Of a DNA stretch of 64,000 nucleotides, positions 29,920 through 39,512 are shown one piece after another (positions within the stretch are counted from its first letter, which is position 1; the number at the start of each line of letters is the position of its first letter). The notes under the pieces are model-generated. The model worked only from the letters and a program-made list of their open reading frames with translations. It made no database searches and was not told where the DNA came from. The stretch is taken from contig NZ_JAAONZ010000002.1 in NCBI RefSeq assembly GCF_011602365.1, forward strand, positions 248,001 to 312,000. The letters are read 5' to 3'. Position numbers and translations under genes: made by a program. Source of the stretch: Pseudomaricurvus hydrocarbonicus (GTDB lineage Bacteria; Pseudomonadota; Gammaproteobacteria; Pseudomonadales; Cellvibrionaceae).

Positions 29920-31587
29920 CTACCCAATGACGAACTGCTTGGCAGTTTCCAGCGTCAGGTACTCGGGGGCGACATACCCGGGCGGGCACCATACCAGTTC
30001 TACGCTAATGCCTTCACGGGTCACATCCAATACAGTGAAACCGTTGCGCTCTGCCGGCGGCATGAGTTCTTCCACCGCTAACCCCGACGGTGTTGTTGCT
30101 GCCAGACCGCGAGCTTTCGACAACCACCCCAGGCCACCAACCCCCACAGGGCCACTGAGCACCGTATACACAGGGTTCGTTTCGAGGTTTAACTCGCCAC
30201 TTTGCGTGATGGCGCCGGCCCCCAGCAAATGCAGGTCTCCGGACACCACCAACGGTTTGCGCGTGCGCTGTGAAGTCATAGCGCCCAGCAAGCGCTGATG
30301 TTGCTGAAACCAACCTTGCTGCCACAGATATTTGTTGCCCACCTCATCACGCTCGATACTGGCCACCAGTGACCCCTGGCTCTCTAACAGATCCGGATAC
30401 CACTCGCGCCACTTGCCGGCCGTCCAGCCCATCGGATGCGACGGAAAATGCGCAAACTGATGCGTCGACTCGTCGCGGGTTTTATCGATCAGCCAGGACT
30501 CCACCGACGCTGGGATCAAGCCCGCCGATTCGCCCGCCAGACTTAACATACCACCGCAATCGTAGAAGACGCCGGAGAACAAATCACCGTAGCGAACTTC
30601 ACCAAAGTGCGTAGACAACTCCACCGCCTCGCGCTTAACCAAACCGGGAAAGCCCGCCGGCATATCTGCATCCACAATGTATTCCGGAAAATACAGCGAC
30701 TGCAGCAGCTGACGCAAATCCTGATGAAAGTGATCCGGCGGGAAAGTCACCAGCTCCGGCGTGGCGTCGTCGTTGTCAAAATAGTCATGGTCGTCGGTGA
30801 CAAAATACACCGGCGTCGAGCGAAACTGCACCCCATAGGTTCGGCCGATTTGTTCATCGGCGATCTTCTTCAGCGTCTCTTCGTTGGAGGTGCCTTTTAC
30901 CGGCAGGGTTTTGTCAAAGGTACCGTAACTGCCCAGATACCACTCCATCGCCATCCGGCTGAGCGTGCCGTCACGATTGGCGGCCCAGGAGCGATAATCC
31001 CAGTAGATGTGGTCGCCGTTGGCCACCACCAAATCCGGTTGTTGGGCCAACAACCGTTCGTACAATTTTTGCCGATACGCGACCGGTTTAAAGGCGTCAC
31101 GGTTACCCGGCAATACCGGCAGATCCGGACCGCCGGCACAGGTGTAGCCGATGATGCGCAGCTTTTCTGGCTTGTCGGTCGGTGCGGGATAGGTTTTTAA
31201 CGGCCAGGGGTCACACAGCGCCTGACCCGACGAATCCACTAGCTGCAATTGAAACTCCGTGTCCGGCGACAAATCTGCCACGCGAAACGCCCAGAAGCGG
31301 CCGTTGGAATCCTGTTGGCTGCCGGTTTGTTCACGGCTGTTTAGCAGTTCACGACCGCCTGTCAGCTCACGGTTGCCCACCTTAAGCACGGGCGGCTCGC
31401 TGCGCGGGTGCAAAAAAGACACCTTAATATTAAAAGCCTGATGAGACACCAGTGGCAAAATGTGCTGCAAATCGCCGCGCTGCCAAGTATCACGCGACTC
31501 ATAATCACTGGCGCAGCCGGTGATACTCAGCGCCGACACCCCCATACCCAGAGCCAAAAAATTTCTTCTGCTGATATTATTTTTCAT
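29920..31587 (-). CDS. PhoD-like alkaline phosphatase/phosphodiesterase, Tat lipoprotein
   Basis: 555 residues from ATG 31587. The N-terminus has a twin-arginine signal, ISRRNFLALG, followed by a lipobox ending at Cys25 (SITGC), so the folded enzyme is exported by Tat and probably lipid-anchored. Metallophosphatase motifs of the PhoD family: NGDHIYWDYR, DDHDYFDND and SGDLHLLG. It would hydrolyse phosphomonoesters or diesters outside the cytoplasm. It follows the TonB receptor gene in the same direction, about 125 bases apart; the longer frame to 31767 overlaps that gene and is not used. Confidence 0.9.
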   Translation of the reverse strand: MKNNISRRNFLALGMGVSALSITGCASDYESRDTWQRGDLQHILPLVSHQAFNIKVSFLHPRSEPPVLKVGNRELTGGRELLNSREQTGSQQDSNGRFWAFRVADLSPDTEFQLQLVDSSGQALCDPWPLKTYPAPTDKPEKLRIIGYTCAGGPDLPVLPGNRDAFKPVAYRQKLYERLLAQQPDLVVANGDHIYWDYRSWAANRDGTLSRMAMEWYLGSYGTFDKTLPVKGTSNEETLKKIADEQIGRTYGVQFRSTPVYFVTDDHDYFDNDDATPELVTFPPDHFHQDLRQLLQSLYFPEYIVDADMPAGFPGLVKREAVELSTHFGEVRYGDLFSGVFYDCGGMLSLAGESAGLIPASVESWLIDKTRDESTHQFAHFPSHPMGWTAGKWREWYPDLLESQGSLVASIERDEVGNKYLWQQGWFQQHQRLLGAMTSQRTRKPLVVSGDLHLLGAGAITQSGELNLETNPVYTVLSGPVGVGGLGWLSKARGLAATTPSGLAVEELMPPAERNGFTVLDVTREGISVELVWCPPGYVAPEYLTLETAKQFVIG

Positions 31588-31712
31588 CAATAAAACCTCA
31601 ATTCCGATTAACGCACACCAACCTCCGATAAGAACGCAGCGGTCGTGTTTGTCATGGTTGCACCGGCAAAAACCGATTACCGGGGACGACTTATCTGGAC
31701 AGGAACAAGCCG

Positions 31713-34004
31713 CTAAAAATAGTAACTGCCGCGTACACCCACAGTGCGGGGATCGCCCTGCAGACAACGGATCAAGGTGCCACTGTTGGAGACAGTGCCA
31801 AAAGCACGGCCGTTGGGCTGCTCGTACATGCCCGTGCAGTAGTCCTCATCGGCGAGGTTTTCCACATAGGCACTCACCGACCAGCTGTCGTCCTCGGAGG
31901 TGAGCCCCACCCGCAGATTCACCAAAGAGTAAGCCTCTTGTATGGTTTGCGGATTGTTATTGGTGGTGGTGCCAAGGTTGGCGTCATCGGTCCACATGAC
32001 TTCGCCGCGCACAAACCAATCCATACCGGTGTCGGCCAGGGCTTGAGTCCACTGTGAGGCCAGGTTGACTTGATGCTCGGGCGAGTAGCGATAGCCAGTA
32101 CCAGACAGATCCTGAGTCCCAGTCCCCCCGGGCAAAACACTGCCGTTGTCAAACGACAAAAACTCTGAATCCAGATAGGCATAACCGACGGAGATGAACA
32201 GCTGCTCCAGCGGATAATATTGCAGATCGACTTCCAGCCCCTGTTGACGCAGCTCGCCGGCGTTGGCAATCACAAAGGTCAAATCCTGGAAGGACCGATC
32301 CTGAAAGTTATCGATGTCGGTGCGATACGCCGTGGCATTCAGCATCAAGCGGTTATCCAGCAGCGTACTCTTGAGACCCAGCTCGTAACTCATCACTTCT
32401 TCGGAATCAAACAAGCGCTGTTCAGCCGTTAGGCCGCCGCGGGTCATCACTGAATTCAAGCCGCCGGATTTATAACCGGTGGACACCGTCGCAAAGGTCA
32501 TGATGTCATCGGTGATAAAGTACTTGGCATTCGCCAGCCAGGTGACCTGCTCGTCAGCAAAGGCCAGCTCATGATCCTCGACGCCGCCCAGCAGTCCCGA
32601 GGCAATGGCGTTGTTGGACTCCACCACAAAGGTGCCTTCTTTATCGTCGTCGGAGTAACGCACGCCGGCGGTTAAATCAAAACGCTCCGTCACGTGGTAA
32701 GTGCCCTGCAAGAACACCGCCACAGACTCCGCCTGCTGGCTGAACGCCGCAGGTGTGGCATTGGTTTGCGCGCCGGCGGCACAGATGACGCCATACACCG
32801 GATTGACCATCGCCGTGAGCGGACAAAAGTCCTCGCCCAGGTTCATGGTCGTGTTGATGTCGTAATCCTCCTTGAAATAGTAAAGCCCCGCCACATAGTC
32901 AAAGCGCTCGCCGGTGGGCGAAATCAACTGCAACTCCTGGGAATAGGATTCACTGTTAAAGTGGCTCTCGCGCTGTAAATCATCCAGCGGCAAGCGAAAC
33001 ACGGAATATTCCAGCGTGTCATTCTGCCAATCGCGATAGGACGTGATCGAACGCAAGGTGTGGCCGGCAAAAGCATCGTCCCAGGTCACATCCAGCACCG
33101 TGCCCCACTGGCGATCCGTCATGTCATCCTCGTGAACCTGATTGATTTCATGGTCCAGCCCGGAGACATCCGGCAGTGCCCCTAATGCCTCCAGCACCTG
33201 CAAGCGCTCCGGCGTAACGGATTCGGGCAGAACCTCGATCACGCCACCTTCGCCCGTCAGCTCCTGATAATCCACTCGCCACAGCGCCCGCACCTCCTCG
33301 GTGGGCTCAAACAACAAAGACACCTTCACGCTTTCGGACTGATGGGCCCCAACCTCATCGCTGCCGTCGTAGCGGTTCTCGCCAAAACCGTCTTTGGTCG
33401 AGAAATTGGCCACCACGCGCGCGGCGCTGTTAGCGGTAAGGCTCTTGTTACCGATCAACGTGGAGTCATAGGCGCCGTAACTGCCCACGCCCGCATCCAC
33501 TTTTAACGTGTCTTCGGCAATGACCGGATCGCGGGTACGCAGGTTTAACGCACCCATGGCCGCGTTGCGCCCGAATAAGGTACCTTGCGGGCCGCGCAAC
33601 ACTTCGGCCATTTCAATGTCCTTCAGGTTACCCATAACCGCGCCGGGACGCGGCATGTAAACGCCATCAATATAAACCGCTACGCTGGGGTCCATCGCGT
33701 TGTTGCCGACGGTGCCGACCCCGCGGATAGAAATGCGCTGGTTCACCGCCTGACTGCTCTTGTTGATGTACAGATTCGGAGCGATATTGCTCATGTCTTG
33801 CAGATCTTCCAGACCCGAGCGCTCGAGAAAATCGCCACTGAAGGCGGACACGGAAATGGGGACATCCTGAATGCTTTCGGCGCGTTTGGTGGCGGTGACG
33901 ATGACCTCCTCAATGCCGAAATTCGCGGCACTTAACGGGTTGGCCGCAAGACCGATAACCAGCGACACTGCGGCCGCCAAAGGGCTGACGTGATGGGTTT
34001 TCAT
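31713..34004 (-). CDS. TonB-dependent outer-membrane receptor
   Basis: 763 residues: signal peptide (cut near LSAA-N), a TonB-box-like EEVIVTATK, the plug (DVPISVSAFSGDFLERSGL; IRGVGTVG; LRGPQGTLFGRN) and a 22-strand-type barrel ending in VRGSYYF. It is of the subtype common in sphingomonad- and Cellvibrio-like genomes. The substrate is unknown; coupling to a PhoD-type phosphatase suggests an organophosphate or phosphodiester substrate. Divergent from the LysR gene. Confidence 0.93.
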   Translation of the reverse strand: MKTHHVSPLAAAVSLVIGLAANPLSAANFGIEEVIVTATKRAESIQDVPISVSAFSGDFLERSGLEDLQDMSNIAPNLYINKSSQAVNQRISIRGVGTVGNNAMDPSVAVYIDGVYMPRPGAVMGNLKDIEMAEVLRGPQGTLFGRNAAMGALNLRTRDPVIAEDTLKVDAGVGSYGAYDSTLIGNKSLTANSAARVVANFSTKDGFGENRYDGSDEVGAHQSESVKVSLLFEPTEEVRALWRVDYQELTGEGGVIEVLPESVTPERLQVLEALGALPDVSGLDHEINQVHEDDMTDRQWGTVLDVTWDDAFAGHTLRSITSYRDWQNDTLEYSVFRLPLDDLQRESHFNSESYSQELQLISPTGERFDYVAGLYYFKEDYDINTTMNLGEDFCPLTAMVNPVYGVICAAGAQTNATPAAFSQQAESVAVFLQGTYHVTERFDLTAGVRYSDDDKEGTFVVESNNAIASGLLGGVEDHELAFADEQVTWLANAKYFITDDIMTFATVSTGYKSGGLNSVMTRGGLTAEQRLFDSEEVMSYELGLKSTLLDNRLMLNATAYRTDIDNFQDRSFQDLTFVIANAGELRQQGLEVDLQYYPLEQLFISVGYAYLDSEFLSFDNGSVLPGGTGTQDLSGTGYRYSPEHQVNLASQWTQALADTGMDWFVRGEVMWTDDANLGTTTNNNPQTIQEAYSLVNLRVGLTSEDDSWSVSAYVENLADEDYCTGMYEQPNGRAFGTVSNSGTLIRCLQGDPRTVGVRGSYYF

Positions 34005-34144
34005 GCTGTCTCTCCAGATAATTATTATTAGGGCTTTTGGAAAGACTCATACTGCCAGCTTGAATGTATGATTAATAATGCATAATATTCGACCCACATT
34101 GCATTTTACTCATACATGCATATTCACGACACCATGGGATCGCC
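34005..34144. promoter_or_regulatory. Divergent promoter region between TonB receptor and LysR gene
   Basis: 140 AT-rich bases. The segment GAAT-GTATGATTAATAATGCATAAT-ATTC near 34062-34090 has outer dyad symmetry with several T-N11-A matches, the usual form of LysR sites, and ATACATGCATAT lies nearer the LysR start. These are candidates only. Confidence 0.45.
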
Positions 34145-35056
34145 ATGATTACCCTCAAGCACCTGCATCACCTGCGCGCCATCATCCAGCACCGCACCAT
34201 ACTCGGGGCCGCCGAAGCCCTGCATCTGACGCAATCCGCAATGACCCGCAGCCTACTGGCGCTGGAGGACTCCCTCGGGGTCAAGCTGTTTGACCGCGCC
34301 AAGTCCGGCATGACACCCACGGCCTTCTGCCTGCAAATTGCCGAGAGCTGCGAAGATGTTCTGCTAAAGATGGACGACATACAGCGCGAAGCGGACATCT
34401 ACCGCAACCTCGACGGCGGTAAACTGCACATTGCCGTGGGCCGCGCCATCGGTGGACTGATCGCCCGCAATACCCTGCCGGAATTTGTCGCCCGCTACCC
34501 CAAGGTATCCGTCACCGTCAGCGAAGGCACACCCGACGACCTGGTCTTCCGCATCAAAAATCGCGAGGTGGATCTGTTACTGGCCGGCAGCGGCAGCTAC
34601 ATGGACATCGAGGGCATCAACCACCAACACCTGAAAGACATCCCCCTGGCCGTGATGACCAGCGCTGATCACCCGCTCAGCCAGCAGAAAAACATCCAAC
34701 TCGAACAACTGGCGGACTACCCGCTCATTGCCCCCACGACCCTGAGCCAAAGCCACCCGCTGCTAACCGTTATCGCCCAGGCCAGAAACAAACACGAGCC
34801 TATACCCGCGGTGATCTGCAGTGACTTCCCGACACTCAAAGCCATCGTCCTGCAAAACCACTCCTGGCTGCTGGCCCCGGAACTCTACTTTACCCAAGAG
34901 ATTGCCCAAGGGCAGCTGTGTAAGCTGGATGTGAATAATGCAGGACTGGTGAGCACACTGAGCGTGATTGAACTACAGGGTCGATCGAGATCACCGGCAG
35001 CACAGGCGTTTATTGAGATTTTTGAAGAGTATGTGGCGTCGATTGGGGGCGGTTGA
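34145..35056 (+). CDS. LysR family transcriptional regulator
   Basis: 303 residues. The N-terminal winged helix is clear (LKHLHHLRAIIQHRTILGAA; AALHLTQSAMTRSLLALEDSL-like order; LFDRAKSGMTPT), followed by a periplasmic-binding-type effector domain. By position it should control the divergent TonB-receptor/PhoD operon, responding to a product or ligand. Confidence 0.92.
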   Translation: MITLKHLHHLRAIIQHRTILGAAEALHLTQSAMTRSLLALEDSLGVKLFDRAKSGMTPTAFCLQIAESCEDVLLKMDDIQREADIYRNLDGGKLHIAVGRAIGGLIARNTLPEFVARYPKVSVTVSEGTPDDLVFRIKNREVDLLLAGSGSYMDIEGINHQHLKDIPLAVMTSADHPLSQQKNIQLEQLADYPLIAPTTLSQSHPLLTVIAQARNKHEPIPAVICSDFPTLKAIVLQNHSWLLAPELYFTQEIAQGQLCKLDVNNAGLVSTLSVIELQGRSRSPAAQAFIEIFEEYVASIGGG

Positions 35057-35187
35057 ACCAGCGGGTTGATGTTGCCATAACACCAACACTCAGAGCTATC
35101 TATCAACGCAAACAGCGGACGAAGGCTAGTGAGATCCCACAAAAGCGCTTTTTGCTTGTGCTCCGCAGCTTTGCCTTGTTAAGCATT

Positions 35188-35661
35188 TTAGAAAATTGAC
35201 ACATTGGAGCCAGTACCTGTGTTATTAACAGTTATTTGCTCTGCAACATGCCGCGATATTTCTAAATCAACTCCCGTTCCTGTTAAATTCACGACCAACT
35301 GCTGCCCAACTGGAACAAAAACTGTTTGCTTAACACCCGTTGATGAGATGACGCCGCCCGCATAAGGGATGCCATTAGTGCTTTCTTTGATTGTCACATT
35401 AGCCCCCACAGAAGATATTGCTAGAGTGGCTGTACCACCCGATATTTTTATACTTGGAGTAAGAAAGCTTCTAACAGGATTGGGAGCTGGGATAGGCCTT
35501 TCTGTAACAGAAAGGCTATGAGGGTGAGTGGCTATAGCAGGTGAGTTACTAACTACAACAGCACTAGAGACCGTTTTATTAGGTATCAAATATCCATAAA
35601 CAGTCGTAGCAATACCAACTATACCGACAAAAATACCCAAGATTGTTATTTTTCTTTCCAT
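35188..35661 (-). CDS. Membrane-anchored hypothetical protein, AT-rich
   Basis: 157 residues from ATG 35661 (AAGGG upstream; an ATG six codons earlier is weaker). One N-terminal membrane helix (about 5-23) is followed by a Ser/Pro-rich linker and a small beta-rich domain with Gly-x-Gly-x-Val repeats (SVGANVTIKES, TGTGVDLEIS, TGTGSNVSIF), like a short right-handed beta-solenoid of DUF3060 type. Base composition is clearly more AT-rich than the LysR gene, so this is where accessory DNA begins. Function unknown. Confidence 0.6.
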   Translation of the reverse strand: MERKITILGIFVGIVGIATTVYGYLIPNKTVSSAVVVSNSPAIATHPHSLSVTERPIPAPNPVRSFLTPSIKISGGTATLAISSVGANVTIKESTNGIPYAGGVISSTGVKQTVFVPVGQQLVVNLTGTGVDLEISRHVAEQITVNNTGTGSNVSIF

Positions 35662-35772
35662 TTTACCCTTAACTCTCAAGGATGCTTAACAGTGCGGTCA
35701 GCTCATTTAAGCAAGCGAATAAACTATTTTTTTGTATTCACATCAATACGGGCCATAAAATACTACAATGCC

Positions 35773-38157
35773 TCACCCATCAATAACTGTTAAATACTCA
35801 CCAACCACCACCTGATCTTCTTCTACAACATCCAACTCTAGAGGTGAATAACCAAAAGCATTGGTATCAGGCTTCAAGATTATCTTTTTATTTACCATTT
35901 CGTTTTCAACTATGACTTTTTCACTTTGGTAGATTTTGACTGTATAGCGACCACCGTGGTCGGGATCTTCAATATCGCGATGCTGTACCAATACCACCTT
36001 CCCATTGCGAGTCCCCCCCGGATTGGCTTTAAATAGGCACCAAGATCCATTGGGAATACGTCGATTCATAGATTCACCAACTACGCGCATTACAAACATC
36101 CCCTCACTGACCTTGATATGCTCTGGCAACTCTACCCACTGAAAACCTTCTACGGTTTGCGACTCACTAAAATCACCTGCTGCCGCATGTAAATCATAAA
36201 TAGGGACATGGGTTACATAAGGGCCTGCATCTTCAATGGATACAATGGGTAAGTCCAAACCCTGATAAGGGCTAGTGGCTGTATGAACAGAGGTCTCATC
36301 ACAACGAGATATAGCCTTGAAATAGTCTCGGGTTTCTGGGTCTGTACAAAAGATATAACAGCCTTTCTGCCCTCGGGTCATTAACGTACGGTAAGTATTT
36401 TTAATGATCTCAGACGTCGTTTTTCGCGCCATCTCCGGATCATTTTTCAGCATGGTTTTAAATCCACGAATGGATCGATCATTAGAAGAACGTCTGGCCG
36501 CATCTGTGACAGCAACTCCATCGCGGATAACAAAATCCTCCCCAATAATCACCCCAATATAATCCAGCTCCAATCCCTGACAAGTGTGAATGCACCCCAC
36601 CTGTTCAACGGAATTTTCAGCGATCATCCACAAGCTGCCATCTTCGGTTAAATTCCACTGGGCTTTAAAGTCATATTCTGGAATTACGATGTCAAAGACA
36701 GATTTATCATTCTTGCTCGCCCAATCCCAACAGTAACCTGCCACCAAGCGAGCCTTGTTTGTATTCCGATTTTTTTCAATAATTTCAGCACGAAGCTGAC
36801 GAGGATCATCGAATACTTTAACTTCATAATCCACATCATCGAGGGTTGTATTGGCTGTTTCTCGGACTTGTAGACTACCATCCACCCAAGCCAAATATCC
36901 ATCTGAACCATTGCAACGAAATTGCGAAGCCAACTCCAGCTCCGTCACTGAAGACTTCAGCTCATGTGCCCAGCCTTTAACAGCCTCGACAGTACCAATA
37001 TCCTGAAGAGTCACACGCTGTGCCTCATCGATAAAAAAGATGTTAAAAGAAGACCCGAATATTAGCTCTTTAATCTGATTTTCACCCAGATTGCCGTACA
37101 AACCCGACTTTTCATTCAACCGGTGAGCTTCATCTACTAACAATGCCCCGAACTTATTGGCTTCGACCTCAGTGTAAGCTCCTGATCCTTTAAACATTTG
37201 GTCAATATGGGTTTTCTTTCTACTGCCTGTCAGTTTCTTCTTAAATACTTCACGAGGAGCTGAATTTTTAGAAACATACTGCACCAGCATTTCCCGCTTA
37301 GTGAGTTCCGCCAAAAGGTTAATGGCTACTACCGACTTACCTGTACCAGGGCCGCCTTTCACGATCAGCGTATGCTTCTCTCCTTGCTGTGCTTTATGGG
37401 CCAGATCCAAAGCAGTTTCATAAACCAGCTTCTGTTCATCAATCATCAGAAATTCAGAATTTCCATCCAGCATGGAAACCAATGAGTCAGCCAGATTTTT
37501 TGACGGTTTAATTACACCATGCTCAATCCTGTACATGATATTATCGCTATCGCCAAATCTGACATACTTCTTTAGAAACTCTGAAAGTTTTAGGGCATCC
37601 GGTGAAATAAACACCGGGGCTTTATCTGTGTGATAGGCATAAAATGGATCATTAATCACTTCGCGAGACTTCATATTGTGGAGATAGGCACACGGCTGAA
37701 GTCGAATCGATTCTCTTCGAACCGTTTCATTGTAATCTTCAATCAACGCCGAATAAGACCATGCCTGATAAGAGGGATGGTTGGTTTCTTTTTCGCCGTA
37801 CTGAAAACGCGTTTTAACAATGGCATCCTTGTTCGTTTTTTTTACTTCTTGCCACTGCTTAAGCTCAATGATAACGGCGGTATCATTACGCTCGTGATCC
37901 TTACCAGTAAGAATAAAATCGACCCTTCGATTGGTCATCGGAAGATTGTACTCAACAGCCACGCCGGCCGAAGCCGGAACCCCTTCATCCCAGAGCACCT
38001 GCGACATATACTGCAAAGAATTTTCCCATGAAAGCTTTTCATTTCTTGGTGAGTTACGATTCAGCTTACGCCGCACTTCGTTCTCAATTATTTCTGAAAT
38101 TCTATTTGACCGAACATCATCAATAAATTCCCTTTTGGTGGCGGAATAAACAATCAT
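35773..38157 (-). CDS. Nuclease - DUF2075/SLFN-g3 helicase - LexA-type autoprotease fusion
   Basis: 794 residues from ATG 38157 (AAGGGAAGG upstream; TTG three bases earlier is possible). (1) Residues about 50-130: PD-(D/E)XK-like nuclease with Asp80 (RRVDFIL) and Glu98-x-Lys100 (AVIIELKQW). (2) About 225-610: superfamily-1-like helicase of the DUF2075 / Schlafen-group-3 type with Walker A GGPGTGKS (Lys274), DEAH at 342-345, a second IDEAQR at about 376-381, TCQGLELDYIGV and the late motif YRTLMTRGQKG. (3) About 650-794: an S24 (LexA/UmuD) domain with Ser696 in VVGESMNRR, Lys741 in RYTVKIYQ and Ala660-Gly661 in HAAAGDF. That bond lies 35-36 residues before the serine, as in LexA. It follows the MazG-like gene by 16 bases. 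Domain calls are mine by motif; the damage-triggered role is inference. Confidence 0.85.
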   Translation of the reverse strand: MIVYSATKREFIDDVRSNRISEIIENEVRRKLNRNSPRNEKLSWENSLQYMSQVLWDEGVPASAGVAVEYNLPMTNRRVDFILTGKDHERNDTAVIIELKQWQEVKKTNKDAIVKTRFQYGEKETNHPSYQAWSYSALIEDYNETVRRESIRLQPCAYLHNMKSREVINDPFYAYHTDKAPVFISPDALKLSEFLKKYVRFGDSDNIMYRIEHGVIKPSKNLADSLVSMLDGNSEFLMIDEQKLVYETALDLAHKAQQGEKHTLIVKGGPGTGKSVVAINLLAELTKREMLVQYVSKNSAPREVFKKKLTGSRKKTHIDQMFKGSGAYTEVEANKFGALLVDEAHRLNEKSGLYGNLGENQIKELIFGSSFNIFFIDEAQRVTLQDIGTVEAVKGWAHELKSSVTELELASQFRCNGSDGYLAWVDGSLQVRETANTTLDDVDYEVKVFDDPRQLRAEIIEKNRNTNKARLVAGYCWDWASKNDKSVFDIVIPEYDFKAQWNLTEDGSLWMIAENSVEQVGCIHTCQGLELDYIGVIIGEDFVIRDGVAVTDAARRSSNDRSIRGFKTMLKNDPEMARKTTSEIIKNTYRTLMTRGQKGCYIFCTDPETRDYFKAISRCDETSVHTATSPYQGLDLPIVSIEDAGPYVTHVPIYDLHAAAGDFSESQTVEGFQWVELPEHIKVSEGMFVMRVVGESMNRRIPNGSWCLFKANPGGTRNGKVVLVQHRDIEDPDHGGRYTVKIYQSEKVIVENEMVNKKIILKPDTNAFGYSPLELDVVEEDQVVVGEYLTVIDG

Positions 38158-38173
38158 CAAGCCTTCCCTTTAC

Positions 38174-38524
38174 TTATTCGTATTCATTGTATTTTTTTGA
38201 ACTACCCTTAACTTTCTCAACTGGGTATTTTTTTTCATTCTTTACAATCTTTTGATCAACTGCTGAAACGATATCGACACCAACTTTATCTGCCAAACGA
38301 ACCAGATACATCTGCACATCGGCAATTTCGTCAGCGACAGCTGCCAGCTGATCCGCAGACAATGAATTCGATTGTTCTTCAGTCAACCACTGAAAACACT
38401 CCACTAATTCACTGGCTTCAACACTCAAAGCCATTGACAGATTCTTGGGAGAGTGAAACTGTTCCCAATCGCGGGTATCTGTAAAATCACGCATACGCTG
38501 ACGCAGCTCATCAAGATATTGCAC
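38174..38524 (-). CDS. MazG-like nucleotide pyrophosphohydrolase
   Basis: 116 residues of the all-alpha NTP pyrophosphatase (MazG / RS21-C6) type: FTDTRDWEQFHSPKNLSMAL, then the metal-binding Glu/Asp set in EASELVE and DEIADVQMYLVRLAD (EXXE...EXXD). The start is GTG at 38524, nine bases after AGAGG; the TTG nine bases further up is too close to it. Such enzymes hydrolyse dNTPs or NTPs to monophosphates. As first gene of a two-gene unit with the helicase fusion, it might lower nucleotide pools or remove a signal nucleotide during phage attack (inference). Confidence 0.85.
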   Translation of the reverse strand: MQYLDELRQRMRDFTDTRDWEQFHSPKNLSMALSVEASELVECFQWLTEEQSNSLSADQLAAVADEIADVQMYLVRLADKVGVDIVSAVDQKIVKNEKKYPVEKVKGSSKKYNEYE

Positions 38525-39277
38525 AGTAACCAACCTCTATAAAAAATAACTAAGACACGCCGTTTCACACTCGAATCAAATAGCTCTGGAGATAATCCTT
38601 CATAAATCGGCTATTTCGGCATAAAACTCGAAACCTCGATTTATCTTTCGCACATTCCCCCGAGACCACACGAGTATAAATTCGACCACGTTATCCCAAC
38701 CTGCACTGATTAAGACGGAAAAGATGTATTGGCTGATACTTTCAACTTCGATGGGTAGCTATTTATCCATGCACCCCGCGCCCTGAACACTTCTCAACCA
38801 AAAGCCCATTAAAGGCAGTGCTGCCCACTATAACACTCAATGAATAACTGGTGGATTTACACGCCAAAAAAGATAGACTGAAGTAGTACTCCCCCCTGGC
38901 GGGAGCTCGTCAGCTTGCCCACAGTGAGTAAGTTGACGCCACGTTAAGTCGTATAAATAACGATCAACTCGCAGCTCTGATCATGACCGAAGACTCTGGC
39001 GACTGAAAAACCTTTGTGGAATTATCCGGCAGTCCACTACTCCGCGTAAAGTTCAGCCTTTACACGCCTTTCACACTGCTAAAGAAAAATCCAATAAATA
39101 CGTAGAGACCATGAACAATCTGCCGGAGATTATGTATCAAGGCGTTAAACAGATTAAGAAATAAAGGGGCCAGAGCCCTTAACTCGAGTCCCGCATGATC
39201 TGATATCGGAAAACGTGGCCCTCATTTCAGGCAATTGCTTCCCGGCTGAGAAAACTGGATAAACCTACTTCATAAGC

Positions 39278-39326
39278 ATACAAACCTACAAACTAGGTTT
39301 TTTTAACCTTAATTGTAGGTTTGTAT
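39278..39326. repeat. Perfect 14-base inverted repeat
   Basis: ATACAAACCTACAA (39278-39291) and TTGTAGGTTTGTAT (39313-39326) are exact reverse complements around a 21-base centre, which itself has AGGTT/AACCT pairing. A strong cruciform or hairpin, on either strand, close to the putative attachment site. Confidence 0.85.
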
Positions 39327-39458
39327 ATGTTTGAAGCTATTCTTGGCTCGACCAGAACAGAGCGGGTTTTGCTGTTTATTCTCGAGGACTAAAGGTGTCA
39401 AAGCCCTTCACTGCCACTTTGCACCCCAATAAGGTCGCCGAAACCCAAATAACAGGCA

Positions 39459-39485
39459 CAAAAAAGCCCGCGATTAAGCGGGCTT
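39459..39485 (-). terminator. Terminator following the tRNA 3' fragment
   Basis: Stem AAGCCCGC / GCGGGCTT (39464-39471 and 39478-39485) with a 6-base loop, then a T-run on the minus strand (A-run 39459-39465). It is placed about 28 bases after the tRNA-like 3' end, as for a host tRNA gene. Confidence 0.88.
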
Positions 39486-39512
39486 CTAAGTCGTTGATTT
39501 AACAACGTTATT

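Noticed and set aside
35188-38524. Treating the AT-rich unit as part of the prophage
   Set aside because: It lies left of the tRNA fragment and its terminator, on the host side of the presumed attL; it may be an older, separate insertion.
38525-38760. LexA box upstream of the MazG-helicase unit
   Set aside because: I looked for CTGT-N8-ACAG and found none, so SOS control of transcription is not supported; only post-translational control is proposed.
38961-39164. Rightward frame of about 65 codons ending KQIKK, possible gene remnant
   Set aside because: No start codon with a ribosome site and no family recognised; coding nature cannot be supported.
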